Shown: piece by piece, positions 34,055-42,984 of the stretch | How positions within the stretch are numbered: position 1 is the first letter of the stretch | Layout of the letters: the number at the start of each line of letters is the position of its first letter | DNA from: Paludibacteraceae bacterium | GTDB taxonomy: Bacteria > Bacteroidota > Bacteroidia > Bacteroidales > Paludibacteraceae | Assembly: GCA_905234835.1 (NCBI GenBank) | Contig: CAJOIZ010000005.1 | Coordinates: forward strand, 16,161-80,160 | Direction: 5' to 3' | Length of the DNA: 64,000 nucleotides | Made by a program: the position numbers and the translations under genes | Notes under the pieces: model-generated | Seen by the model: the letters and a program-made list of their open reading frames with translations, nothing else | What the model was told of the DNA's origin: nothing | The model's database searches: none

Positions 34055-36661
34055 ATGAAAAAAACATTCTTTATTACCCTTCTTTGTCTTTTGGGGATGG
34101 GATTCGTACAGACCGCGAAAGCGGATGATGTGTACTACAGTGTGCTTGGAAGTGACGGAAAGACAATGACCGTTTATTATGACGGAAAGATGTCGCAACG
34201 CGGAGGAACCAGTCCTTATAAAACGGAGTGGAGAGAATGTGTCACGAAGGTAGTGTTTGACACGTCGGTCAAGAATTTCAAACCGTCTAACACGATGAAA
34301 GGATTGTTCTCAAAATTCGAGAAATTGGAAACTATCGAACACCTGAACTTCCTTACTACCGAGAATGTAAAGGACATGTCTTACGTCTTTAACGGTTGTA
34401 AGAGTCTCAAGTCTTTGGATTTAAGCAATTTCAAGACGAACAGTGCGACCGACATAAGCTATATGTTCTACGAGTGTTCCAGCCTCACGTCCCTGGACGT
34501 TAGTAAGTTTGAGACAGGCAATGTGACCAATATGGAATATCTGTTCTACAATTGTTCCAATGTTACCTCGCTTGATGTTTCGCACTTCGACACCAAGAAC
34601 GTAACAAGTATGAAGTGTATGTTTGCCGAATGTAAGAAACTCTCCTCTCTGAATGTGAACAGTTTTGACTTGACAAAAGTGACGAGTGCGGAGTATATGT
34701 TTTATTATTGCTCAAGCCTCAGGACAATATATTGTAACAACGATTGGACCAGATATAACCAGTTTTTGGGTAGTGGGTATCAGAAAACAACTGACATGTT
34801 CGACAAGTGTTTTTGGCTAACGGGTGGAAACGGTTGCAAATACGACGAAGACAACAGCAATGATATTGATTTCGCCCGTCCAAACACGAAAGATAAAAAG
34901 GGCTACTTCACAGAATTCAAGGAATTGTATGCCGCACTCACAGGTAACATTGTCACCTTCTACTATGACGGACTGAAGATACAGCGCAATGGAAACACGT
35001 ATTGGGAAAACTCTTCGTTACAAAGTGAATACGCCAATGTTGTCACGAAAGTAGTATTCGACCAAACAATGGACGAGGCTCGTCCGACAAGTACGGCCTA
35101 CTGGTTCGCATATTTATCCAACCTGAAAGAGATAGTCAGAATGTCGTATCTTCACACAGACGAGGTAACAGATATGAGCAATATGTTCGCCGCTTGCAGC
35201 TCTCTGGAGTCTATTGACGCCGGCAGTTTCAACACGTCCAAAGTGACGAATATGGAAGCGATGTTCTGTTATTGTTCTAAGTTGAAAGTGATTGACATTT
35301 CGAACTTCGATGTCTCCAACGTACTGAAAGCCGGAAATATGTTCTCCCTCTGTTCGGAACTGACAACCATCATTTGCAAAAGCGACTGGACCGAACATTC
35401 TTTCGAGGAAGCGGGATGGATGTTCTTGGGAGCGACCAACCTCGTAGGACAGAACGGAACCACCTACGACATTAACTTCACAGATGGCGAATATGCCCGC
35501 CCCGATGGCAAGGACGGCAAGAAAGGATATTTCTCTGAACAACTGGTTACCTTCTGCACTGTCACCTATCTTGACTGGAATGACGATGTGCTGTTCACGG
35601 AGAAAGTACGTGACGGCGAAGACGCTAAAGGACCGGACACAGACCCCGAACGACCGGGATACATCTTCACCGGATGGGACCAGCCGCTGACCAACATCAC
35701 CTCCGACCTCACTGTCTATGCGACCTACGAGACGGGCGTATTCACGGTTACTATTGATGAGGTTGAGCACGGGGAGATACTGCTGTTGGATGATGACATC
35801 GACCTGACGAACGTCCCTGTTGGTACAACACTGCATTTCCAAGCGTCGCCGGAACAAGGGTATGAACTGGAGAGTTGGATCCACTATGACGAAGAGAACG
35901 GACTGACCGTAACGCAAGACACCGTTGTCTCTGCCACCTTCCGAATCAAGACCTTCACTGTAACACTCGAAGCCGCTGAACACGGACACATAGAGGTTGA
36001 CAACGATGATATTGACTTGGAGCATGTGCCTTATGGTACGGTTCTTTATCTGATTCCTGTACCCGATCCGGGATATGACTTCTCCGGCTGGATAGACTAC
36101 GACCCCGACGAAGGATTGAAAGTGACGGAAGATGTCTCGGTATCGGCTGCCTTTAAGGAGATGTCTATTACCGTTACCTTCCTTGACATCAACGGCGACC
36201 CGATAGGTGAGCCGCAGGAACTGACCTACGGCGAAGATGCGGTTGCACCGGAAGCACCGGAAGTAGACGGCTACGACTTCACCGGCTGGGACGCGGATTA
36301 CACCCATGTCACGGAAGACTTGGTAGTACAGGCACTATATGTTGAAAAGACGTTCACCGTTACTTTCCTTGACCGTAACGGGGACATACTTGGAGACCCG
36401 CAGACAGTCAAGTACGGCGAAGCGGCAGTTGCACCCGAAGCACCGGAAGTGGAAGGTTATACCTTTACCGGCTGGTCGAAGGATTTCAGCAGCGTAACCT
36501 CTAACCTGATGGTCATCGCGCAGTATGAGAAGACAACGGAAACAGGCATCAACGACCTCCAAAGCGAAAACGGACAAACGACAAAACAGATGCACAACGG
36601 CATCCTATACATCCACCGCAACAACAACACCTACACCCCCACCGGCAGAATAGTGGAATAA
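34055..36661 (+). CDS. BspA-like leucine-rich repeat surface protein with B-repeats
   Basis: 868 residues with a signal peptide (KKTFFITLLCLLGMGFVQTAKA). Two blocks of BspA/DUF285 repeats lie at about 60-290 and 310-480, recognised by the recurring VTDMSNMFAACSSLESIDAG pattern. Four B-repeat/InlB-like modules follow from about 490 (FTGWDQPLTNITSDLTVYATY and later copies FTGWDADYTHVTEDLVVQAL). The end, GILYIHRNNNTYTPTGRIVE, looks like the short sorting tail of secreted Bacteroidales proteins. Probably an adhesin or host-binding protein. The next gene starts 11 bases downstream. Confidence 0.92.
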   Translation: MKKTFFITLLCLLGMGFVQTAKADDVYYSVLGSDGKTMTVYYDGKMSQRGGTSPYKTEWRECVTKVVFDTSVKNFKPSNTMKGLFSKFEKLETIEHLNFLTTENVKDMSYVFNGCKSLKSLDLSNFKTNSATDISYMFYECSSLTSLDVSKFETGNVTNMEYLFYNCSNVTSLDVSHFDTKNVTSMKCMFAECKKLSSLNVNSFDLTKVTSAEYMFYYCSSLRTIYCNNDWTRYNQFLGSGYQKTTDMFDKCFWLTGGNGCKYDEDNSNDIDFARPNTKDKKGYFTEFKELYAALTGNIVTFYYDGLKIQRNGNTYWENSSLQSEYANVVTKVVFDQTMDEARPTSTAYWFAYLSNLKEIVRMSYLHTDEVTDMSNMFAACSSLESIDAGSFNTSKVTNMEAMFCYCSKLKVIDISNFDVSNVLKAGNMFSLCSELTTIICKSDWTEHSFEEAGWMFLGATNLVGQNGTTYDINFTDGEYARPDGKDGKKGYFSEQLVTFCTVTYLDWNDDVLFTEKVRDGEDAKGPDTDPERPGYIFTGWDQPLTNITSDLTVYATYETGVFTVTIDEVEHGEILLLDDDIDLTNVPVGTTLHFQASPEQGYELESWIHYDEENGLTVTQDTVVSATFRIKTFTVTLEAAEHGHIEVDNDDIDLEHVPYGTVLYLIPVPDPGYDFSGWIDYDPDEGLKVTEDVSVSAAFKEMSITVTFLDINGDPIGEPQELTYGEDAVAPEAPEVDGYDFTGWDADYTHVTEDLVVQALYVEKTFTVTFLDRNGDILGDPQTVKYGEAAVAPEAPEVEGYTFTGWSKDFSSVTSNLMVIAQYEKTTETGINDLQSENGQTTKQMHNGILYIHRNNNTYTPTGRIVE

Positions 36662-36672
36662 GATAATAGAAC

Positions 36673-38061
36673 ATGATAGAAACCAATCGTATAGAGTTCA
36701 AGAGACAACTGACGCGCGATCTGGATATTGAGAAAGAAGTCGTTGCTTTCCTCAACTACCGTGAAGGAGGTATCATCTATATCGGCATAGACGATAACGG
36801 CAAGCCGGTTGAGAACGTGAACATCGACGATGACATGCTGCAAATAAAGAATCGTCTGAGGGACAATATACTTCCATCGCCAATGGGGTTGTTTGATGTG
36901 ACTGTCGAACACATCGACGAAGTACCTGTTGTTCGGGTATTTGTTTCGTCAGGCTCAGAAAAACCGTACTACAAAAAGCTATACGGACTCTCTCCTAAGG
37001 GCTGCTTCCTGCGTGTCGGTACATCCGCAGAGCCAATGACCCAAGGTCAGATTGAAGATTTGTTTTCTCATCGTGTTCGTCGTTCACTCAAGCACATTCC
37101 TTCACCACGGAAAGATTTGACATTTCGTCAGTTGCACATCTATTATGATAGTAAAAACCTGACACTGAATCGGAACTTCGCTCAGAACTTGGATTTACTG
37201 ACAGATGACGGGCGATTTAATTATGCTGCTTATCTGCTTGCAGATGAAAATGGCATGTCAATAAAGGTAGCCAAATATGCAGGCAAAGACAGAGACAAAC
37301 TGGTCGAGAACCATGAATATGGCTATTGCTCCCTATTGAAGGCAACCGACGGTGTGTTGGAAAGACTGCATATAGAGAACACGGTAAAGAGTACGATTAG
37401 TTATCCATATCGCACAGACACCCCCTTGTGGAATGAACGTGCAGTGCGCGAACTGGTTATCAACGCTATCGTTCATAACGACTATTTCAATGAAGTGCCG
37501 CCTAAGTTTGAACTGTTCTCTGACCGTTTGGAAATCACATCTACTGGTACATTGCCGGACGATATGAGCCAAGAGGATTTCTTCAATGGAGTAAGCAATC
37601 CCCGCAACAAAGAACTGATGCGCATCTTCAGAGATGTTGAATTGGTGGAGTCGCTTGGCACCGGTCTGCAAAGGGTGCTAAAGGTGTATGGCAAAGAATG
37701 TTTCGTTTTCATGGATCACTTCATCCGTGTCGTTATTCCTTATGCATGGTTGCCTAACGGAGAAGATTATCCGGATAGCCCCGACACTATCCAGAAAACT
37801 ATCCAGAAAACTATCCAGAAAACTACCCGGAAAACTATCCAAAAGACTATCCAAAAGGATTTATCCACTGTCCAAAGGACTATGCTGGAGTACTTGGCAG
37901 CTCATCCCAAAGCCACCCAAAAGGAGATGGCTCGGGATATAACCATTGTTAGTCTTGGCGGAGTCAAGTACAACTTGCAAGTGCTCCAAAAGAAGGGATG
38001 GCTTCGCCGTGTAGGGCCGGATAAAGGAGGTTATTGGGAGATAATTGCGGCTGATTTGTAA
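36673..38061 (+). CDS. AlbA_2 / HATPase_c_4 domain putative transcriptional regulator
   Basis: 462 residues. N-terminal AlbA_2 (Schlafen-type) domain: ETNRIEFKRQL...EVVAFLNYREGGIIYIGIDDNG, then a middle part and the HATPase_c_4 segment WNERAVRELVINAIVHNDYF, with LESLGTGLQRVLKVY-like spacing after it. A linker made of TIQK repeats (37786-37857, six 12-base units) joins it to a C-terminal winged helix (LEYLAAHPKATQKEMARDI). This is a common but poorly understood family, often linked to stress or defence. The broken gene at 48606-50016 belongs to the same family. Confidence 0.88.
   Translation: MIETNRIEFKRQLTRDLDIEKEVVAFLNYREGGIIYIGIDDNGKPVENVNIDDDMLQIKNRLRDNILPSPMGLFDVTVEHIDEVPVVRVFVSSGSEKPYYKKLYGLSPKGCFLRVGTSAEPMTQGQIEDLFSHRVRRSLKHIPSPRKDLTFRQLHIYYDSKNLTLNRNFAQNLDLLTDDGRFNYAAYLLADENGMSIKVAKYAGKDRDKLVENHEYGYCSLLKATDGVLERLHIENTVKSTISYPYRTDTPLWNERAVRELVINAIVHNDYFNEVPPKFELFSDRLEITSTGTLPDDMSQEDFFNGVSNPRNKELMRIFRDVELVESLGTGLQRVLKVYGKECFVFMDHFIRVVIPYAWLPNGEDYPDSPDTIQKTIQKTIQKTTRKTIQKTIQKDLSTVQRTMLEYLAAHPKATQKEMARDITIVSLGGVKYNLQVLQKKGWLRRVGPDKGGYWEIIAADL
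37786..37857 (+). repeat. Six 12-base in-frame repeats (TIQK linker)
   Basis: ACTATCCAGAAA three times, then ACTACCCGGAAA and ACTATCCAAAAG twice. Being a multiple of three, copy changes would alter linker length without breaking the frame. Confidence 0.85.
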
Positions 38062-38105
38062 ATGACCATTATATTAATTCAGATTAACATCATAAAATTC
38101 TACTT

Positions 38106-38984
38106 ATGAAAACAGAACAGAAAATACGCGTTGCCGTTTTCGGATACGGCAACATAGGCAAAGCCGTTGAAGAGGCTGTGCAAACTACTGGTGATATGAC
38201 CCTCGCAGGCATCTTCCACCACGACGAAATGGAGCGTTTAGTAGCCGCTCACCCCGATATAGTACTTCTCGGCGTACCGTCAAGAGAAGTTCCGGGTACA
38301 GCGGAGCAACTGCTCAAAAAAGGACTGAACACCGTGGATAGTTTCGACATCCATACCCAGATTCCCGCCGTCCATAGTCGCCTTGACGAAACAGCACGTG
38401 CCAACAAAGCGGTCAGCATACTGTCCGCAGGATGGGACCCGGGTTCGGACTCAGTAATCCGTGCCCTGCTGCAGGCTCTTATGCCGCAAGGCATAACCTA
38501 TACCGATTTCGGACCCGGAAGATCAATGGGACATACGGTGGCTGCAAAGCATATAGAAGGAGTGAAGGACGCACTCTCTATGACTATCCCTCTCGGAACG
38601 GGCATTCATAGGCGAATGGTGTATGTAGAAATAAAAGACGGCTATTCATATAATCAGGTACGCGACGCGATACTCAAAGACGACTACTTCGCGCACGATG
38701 AGACACACGTCATCGAGGTGGATGATGTGCAGGCGCTCAACAATGTCGCTCATGGCGTACACCTCTCGCGCAACGGTGTCAGTGGAACAACCCACAACCA
38801 GCGCATTGAGTTTAATATGACCATCAACAACCCTGCCCTGACAGGTCAGATTATGGTTGCGACGGCGCGTGCGGCTATGCGCTTGGCGGCAAGACAGCAG
38901 TTCGGCTGCCACACAATGATTGACCTCGCACCTGTTGACCTGCTTGAAGGTGGCAGAGAGAAATGGATCAAGCGTCTCGTCTGA
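38106..38984 (+). CDS. ddh: meso-Diaminopimelate D-dehydrogenase
   Basis: 292 residues starting KIRVAVFGYGNIGKAVEEAV (NADP-binding). Further family marks are LLGVPSREVPG, VDSFDIHTQIP, SILSAGWDPGSDSVIRALLQ, YTDFGPGRSMGHTVAAK and FNMTINNPALTGQIMVA. Ddh aminates tetrahydrodipicolinate directly to meso-diaminopimelate for lysine and cell wall, a route found in a limited set of bacteria including Bacteroidales. It stands alone behind a 44-base gap. Confidence 0.95.
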   Translation: MKTEQKIRVAVFGYGNIGKAVEEAVQTTGDMTLAGIFHHDEMERLVAAHPDIVLLGVPSREVPGTAEQLLKKGLNTVDSFDIHTQIPAVHSRLDETARANKAVSILSAGWDPGSDSVIRALLQALMPQGITYTDFGPGRSMGHTVAAKHIEGVKDALSMTIPLGTGIHRRMVYVEIKDGYSYNQVRDAILKDDYFAHDETHVIEVDDVQALNNVAHGVHLSRNGVSGTTHNQRIEFNMTINNPALTGQIMVATARAAMRLAARQQFGCHTMIDLAPVDLLEGGREKWIKRLV

Positions 38985-39012
38985 ACAAAATACAAGGCAT
39001 ACAACAAACATT

Positions 39013-39042
39013 TTTGCATATCATTTCTTTGCCGTACCTTTG
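39013..39042 (+). promoter_or_regulatory. Promoter of the DUF4831-DUF4835-recN row
   Basis: TTTG at 39013-39016, an 18-base spacer and TACCTTTG at 39035-39042. Start codon at 39110. Confidence 0.75.
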
Positions 39043-39109
39043 CCCCCGCAACACGAAGTCACCAACAGCAACGCTGACTAACAGCGAAGCTGCCCAACAC
39101 GAAGTAATA

Positions 39110-39928
39110 ATGAAACCATCTTTTATCTTTCTTGCGCTCCTGATGGCAGGCGTTATGTCCGCCTCGGCGCAGACCGTTACCCTGCAGATCAGTTATGATG
39201 AAGTGCAAGCCGAACGCGGCGAACTCTACCAGTACAGCGAACGCTATCTCGGCACCAAACAGGCTCTGACCGAAAGCGGGACGACCTATGTGCTGCGCTC
39301 CATCGAAATCCAGGAACCCGATACCGCCCGCAGAAAGCAGCACGGCGGACAGGCACGACACCGCCATGAGCAGCCGGCCGGCAAAACGCAGGTGCAGCAT
39401 CTCCCCGCACTCAGCGAGGACGCGTTGCTGGCGTCCGGCACCGCCAAGAAAGCCGAGATGGTCGCCAAGCAGATCTACCGCATACGTGACGCACGCATGG
39501 CTATCCTCAGCGGCGAAAGCGAACACGCGCCCGCCGACGGGAAGGCGATGGAACTGACGCTGCGCGAACTCAACCGGCAGGAGGAGGAGCTGACCGCCCT
39601 CTTCCTCGGCACCACCTCCGTCACTCCGCACGTCAAATCCATTGAATACGCCCTGCCCGACTCGGTCGGCAACGAGGTCAGCGACATCATTATGCGCTTC
39701 TCCCAGTACGCTGGACCCGTCGCGGCCGACGACCTGAGCGGCGAACCCGTACACATCGTGCGTTACAACAGCCTCGCGGAACGACCCTCCACACGCAAGA
39801 ACGCCAAGAAAGGCGAAACAGAAATTTACATCTACAAAAGCCGCATCGAAATCTTCTACGACGGCAGGACACTGACGGAATACAAACTTCCCGAAAAGGC
39901 GGACAACACGCAACCTGCTAAAAAATGA
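39110..39928 (+). CDS. DUF4831-like secreted protein
   Basis: 272 residues from ATG 39110, chosen because it gives a signal peptide (KPSFIFLALLMAGVMSASAQ) and follows the promoter. Family-like features are YLGTKQALTESGTTYVLRSIEI, ILSGESEHAPADGKAMELTL and VRYNSLAERPSTRKNAKKG followed by EIYIYKSRIEIFYDGRTLTE. Members are Bacteroidetes envelope proteins of unknown role. The stop overlaps the next start (ATGA). Confidence 0.82.
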   Translation: MKPSFIFLALLMAGVMSASAQTVTLQISYDEVQAERGELYQYSERYLGTKQALTESGTTYVLRSIEIQEPDTARRKQHGGQARHRHEQPAGKTQVQHLPALSEDALLASGTAKKAEMVAKQIYRIRDARMAILSGESEHAPADGKAMELTLRELNRQEEELTALFLGTTSVTPHVKSIEYALPDSVGNEVSDIIMRFSQYAGPVAADDLSGEPVHIVRYNSLAERPSTRKNAKKGETEIYIYKSRIEIFYDGRTLTEYKLPEKADNTQPAKK

Positions 39929-40863
39929 GACCTATGAGACTATCCATCCTACGATATGCCGCCGCAAGCCTGCTCCTTCTTTGCACGGGCGTTATGGGTG
40001 CGCAGGAACTGAAATGCAGCGTCACAGTGAACGCCGACAAGGTGGACGGCTCCAGCAAAGAGATGTTCAAGACCCTCCAGCAGACCATCACCGAGTTTGT
40101 CAACACAACGCGGTGGACGGATTTGGTGTTCGCCGAACAGGAGCGCATTGAGTGCACGATGATGTTCATTATCAATTCGGTGACAACTGACGGAATGGTG
40201 AACGCCTCCCTGCAGGTGCAGAGTCGCCGACCCGTCTATGGCACATCCTACTCCACTCCGCTCGTCAATATCAAGGACGATGACTGCGCTTTCGCTTATC
40301 AGGAATACGACCGTATGGACTACCAGCCGGCTCAGTTCACATCCAACCTCGCGGCCATCGTGACCTACTACTGCTACCTCATTATCGGCACCGACCTTGA
40401 CAGCTATTCCAAGCTGGGCGGCACAATCTGCTTCCAGCGGTGCGAACAGATAGCAAGCAACGCCCAGACGGCATCTATGGACGACACCGAACAGGCGGGA
40501 TGGAAGGCTTTCGGCAGTTCGCACAACCGCCACGTGCTGATCAACAACCTGATGGACGAGGCGTTCCAGAACTACCGCCTCTATTTCTACCAGTACCACC
40601 GTCTCGGTCTTGACGTGATGGCGACCAATGCCGCCAACGGCAGAGCCACCATCAGCGAGGGGATGTCCGTCCTCAAGGAAGCCAAGCAGGCGCGTCCCAA
40701 CTCCTACGTCATCAACACCTTCATGGATGCCAAGAACGACGAGCTGACCAACCTCTTCTCCAAAGCGCCCGACAGCGAGAAAACCGCTTTCCTCACTCTG
40801 ATGGAGTCGGTGGACCCGACGCGCATGACGCAGTACGAAAAGGTGAAAGAGGAGAACAAATAA
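39925..40863 (+). CDS. DUF4835-like secreted protein
   Basis: 312 residues with a signal peptide (RYAAASLLLLCTGVMGAQEL). The order LKCSVTVNADKVDGSSKEMF, TLQQTITEFVNTTRWTD, YQPAQFTSNLAAIVTYYCYL IIG, and GWKAFGSSHNRHVLINNLMD is that of DUF4835, a family found just upstream of recN in many Bacteroidetes. Cellular role unknown. Overlaps the DUF4831-like gene by four bases and ends nine bases before recN. Confidence 0.88.
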   Translation: MRPMRLSILRYAAASLLLLCTGVMGAQELKCSVTVNADKVDGSSKEMFKTLQQTITEFVNTTRWTDLVFAEQERIECTMMFIINSVTTDGMVNASLQVQSRRPVYGTSYSTPLVNIKDDDCAFAYQEYDRMDYQPAQFTSNLAAIVTYYCYLIIGTDLDSYSKLGGTICFQRCEQIASNAQTASMDDTEQAGWKAFGSSHNRHVLINNLMDEAFQNYRLYFYQYHRLGLDVMATNAANGRATISEGMSVLKEAKQARPNSYVINTFMDAKNDELTNLFSKAPDSEKTAFLTLMESVDPTRMTQYEKVKEENK

Positions 40864-40872
40864 TCCCGGAGC

Positions 40873-42462
40873 GTGCTGACCCGCCTGCACATACAGAACT
40901 ACGCGCTTATCAGCCGTCTGGACATCGGTTTCAGCGAGGGATTCTCCGTGCTGACGGGTGAGACGGGTGCGGGTAAGAGCATTATCCTCGGCGCGCTGGC
41001 ACTGGTGATGGGCGGTAGAGCCGACACCAAGACCATCACCGAAGGCGAGTCGCGTTGCATCATCGAAGCCACCTTCACCGACAACGGCGAGGAACTGCTC
41101 ATCCGGCGCGAGCTGAACCAGAACGGCCGTTCGCGCTCGTTCGTCAACGACGAACTGGTCAGCCAGATCGAACTCCGGCAACTTGCGGCGCGGCTGATTG
41201 ACATCCATTCGCAGCACGAGAACCTGCTCCTTGCCGATGACTCGTTCCAACTGGGCATTGTCGATGCCATCGCCTTTGCCCGCGACCGCCAACCGCTGCT
41301 CGCCTACTCTGCCCTCTTTGACCGCTGGCAGGAACTGCAAAGCCGCCTCACCGCCCTGCGGGAGGAGGCACGCAAAGCCCGTGCAGATGCCGACTACCTG
41401 CGCTTCCAGTTCAACCAACTCGCGGAGGCGAACTTGCAGGAAGGCGAGGACAACGCCCTCACGGAAGAAGCCTACCGGCTCAGCCACGCCGAAGAGATAC
41501 AGACCCGTCTGCAAGCCACCATCCAAACCCTGACGGACGACAACGGCGTTATCAGCCTCCTGCATTCCCTTCATCTTGATATAGCCTCACCTGCTCTGGC
41601 GGAACGGATTGAAAGTTCATGCATCGAACTCGGCGACATAGCCGACGAGGCGCAGCGCCTTGCCGGACAGACGGAAATCAATCCCATGCGTCTGCAGGAG
41701 GTGGAGGAGCGGCTGAGCCTCATCGACACCCTCTGCCGCAAGCACAACGTACAGACCGCTGACGAACTCATTGCCATACGCGACGGTTTGGATCAGCAGT
41801 GCCGCCATATCGACTCCTATGACGAGGAGATTGCTAACCTGCAGAAAGAACTCGATGCACAGGAGCATTTGCTTGCTGCATCGGCGGCACAACTGACTCG
41901 GCTACGCAAAGCGGTCGTCCCCGATATAGTAAGAGACTTGACGGACAACCTCACCAAACTGGGCATCCGCCACGCCAAAGTGGATGTCGATATACAGCCG
42001 TTGGACGACTATTCGCCGCAAGGCATGGACGATGTGCAGTTCCTCTTTGCAGCCAACCTCAACCAGACACCGCGCCGTGTAAGCGAGGTGGCAAGCGGAG
42101 GAGAAATCAGTCGTCTTATGCTCTGCATCAAAGCCCTCATTGCCTCCACCAACGGACTGCCAACCATCATCTTCGATGAGATTGACACAGGTGTCAGCGG
42201 CGAGATTGCTGCGCGAATGGGTGAAATAATGCAGCAAATGGCTCGTTCGCGCCAGATTATCGCCATCACGCACCTCCCGCAGATTGCCGCTATGGGCGAT
42301 GCACAATTCAAGGTCTATAAGCAAGACACCGACCGCCGCACAGAAACATCCATCCGCCTTCTCTCACAGGACGAACGCATAGAGGAGATTGCCTCTATGC
42401 TCAGCGGCAGCAACCCCACCCCCGCTGCCCGCGACAACGCCCTCCAGCTCCTCCGCCGCTGA
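40873..42462 (+). CDS. recN: DNA repair protein RecN
   Basis: 529 residues, GTG start (MLTRLHIQNYALISRLDIGF). Walker A is LTGETGAGKSIILGAL, the ABC-type signature is ASGGEISRLMLCIKAL, and the Walker B is TIIFDEIDTGVSGEIA with the His-loop ITHLPQIAAMGD. A long coiled coil lies between. RecN is an SMC-like protein that holds broken DNA ends during recombinational repair. It is the last gene of the core block; an 11-base tandem array and then the accessory region follow. Confidence 0.96.
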   Translation: MLTRLHIQNYALISRLDIGFSEGFSVLTGETGAGKSIILGALALVMGGRADTKTITEGESRCIIEATFTDNGEELLIRRELNQNGRSRSFVNDELVSQIELRQLAARLIDIHSQHENLLLADDSFQLGIVDAIAFARDRQPLLAYSALFDRWQELQSRLTALREEARKARADADYLRFQFNQLAEANLQEGEDNALTEEAYRLSHAEEIQTRLQATIQTLTDDNGVISLLHSLHLDIASPALAERIESSCIELGDIADEAQRLAGQTEINPMRLQEVEERLSLIDTLCRKHNVQTADELIAIRDGLDQQCRHIDSYDEEIANLQKELDAQEHLLAASAAQLTRLRKAVVPDIVRDLTDNLTKLGIRHAKVDVDIQPLDDYSPQGMDDVQFLFAANLNQTPRRVSEVASGGEISRLMLCIKALIASTNGLPTIIFDEIDTGVSGEIAARMGEIMQQMARSRQIIAITHLPQIAAMGDAQFKVYKQDTDRRTETSIRLLSQDERIEEIASMLSGSNPTPAARDNALQLLRR

Positions 42463-42492
42463 ACCGTCATATAGCTACTGACATTCTCTAAA

Positions 42493-42570
42493 CATACTAT
42501 AGGCATACTATAGGGATAGTATAGGGATAATATAGGGATACTATACGGATACTATACGGATACCGTATGG
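42493..42570. repeat. Tandem array, about seven 11-base units
   Basis: CATACTATAGG, CATACTATAGGG (one base longer), ATAGTATAGGG, ATAATATAGGG, ATACTATACGG twice and ATACCGTATGG. The words are partly palindromic (CTATAG, TATA). The array begins 30 bases after the recN stop and ends 35 bases before promoter P1. Confidence 0.82.
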
Positions 42571-42604
42571 ATAGATTCAGATATTTGCACTGATTTTCCA
42601 CAGA

Positions 42605-42639
42605 CTTTCATCTTATGAAAGCAGAAAGTAGTACTTTTG
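42605..42639 (+). promoter_or_regulatory. Promoter module P1: 17-base dyad plus -7 element
   Basis: CTTTCATCTTATGAAAG (42605-42621) is a perfect 7-base dyad with a CTT centre. TACTTTTG starts exactly 10 bases later (42632). It drives the 74-residue gene and the first WYL gene. The dyad lies where the -33 element should be. See P2-P5 for four more copies of this design. Confidence 0.82.
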
Positions 42640-42657
42640 CTACGTCAAAACGAAAAA

Positions 42658-42705
42658 ATGCAATTAGTAATCACATATATGGATTGTAAGGAGATAGTCC
42701 TATGA
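42658..42705 (+). CDS. 15-codon leader peptide coupled to the 74-residue gene
   Basis: ATG at 42658 opens a short frame, MQLVITYMDCKEIVL, ending in TGA that overlaps the ATG of the next gene (ATGA). It starts about 20 bases after the -7 element. Could be a translational coupling leader or chance; the exact overlap is the only support. Confidence 0.35.
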   Translation: MQLVITYMDCKEIVL

Positions 42706-42926
42706 AAACATCAGCAAAATTCAAAATAGGTGACGAGGTTTTAACTCTCGCATTCCCAGCTGAAATGGAAGCACATTACCACACAGCCGAGCAAAAGTTA
42801 AACAAGTTGTTTCACACTTACCAAAAACTCTTGCCGAGGTTCTCAAAAAAGAGCATCTATGCTTTTATCGCGTTTAGGTACGCTGTAACTTTGGAAAATG
42901 AAGGTCTTTCAGACAAACTCTGTTGA
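42702..42926 (+). CDS. Small 74-residue protein, weakly ZapA-like
   Basis: Sequence FKIGDEVLTLAFPAEMEAHY then AEQKLNKLFHTYQKLLPRFS and a helix IYAFIAFRYAVTLENEG. The layout (short beta N-terminus, E-heavy helix, then a hydrophobic alanine-rich helix) recalls the ZapA cell-division protein fold, where a similar LAMVALQ helix follows a charged stretch. Identity is too weak to name it. It is first behind P1 and 58 bases upstream of the first WYL gene. Confidence 0.45.
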   Translation: MKTSAKFKIGDEVLTLAFPAEMEAHYHTAEQKLNKLFHTYQKLLPRFSKKSIYAFIAFRYAVTLENEGLSDKLC

Positions 42927-42984
42927 TTGTGTTTCATGTCTAAAAATGCTGCGAATCATTTATTGCTAATACTAAACGTGCATT

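Noticed and set aside
39949..41574. A 541-codon minus-strand frame opposite the DUF4835-like gene and recN
   Set aside because: The plus strand carries two clear families with proper starts. The minus frame is a product of high GC at codon position three.
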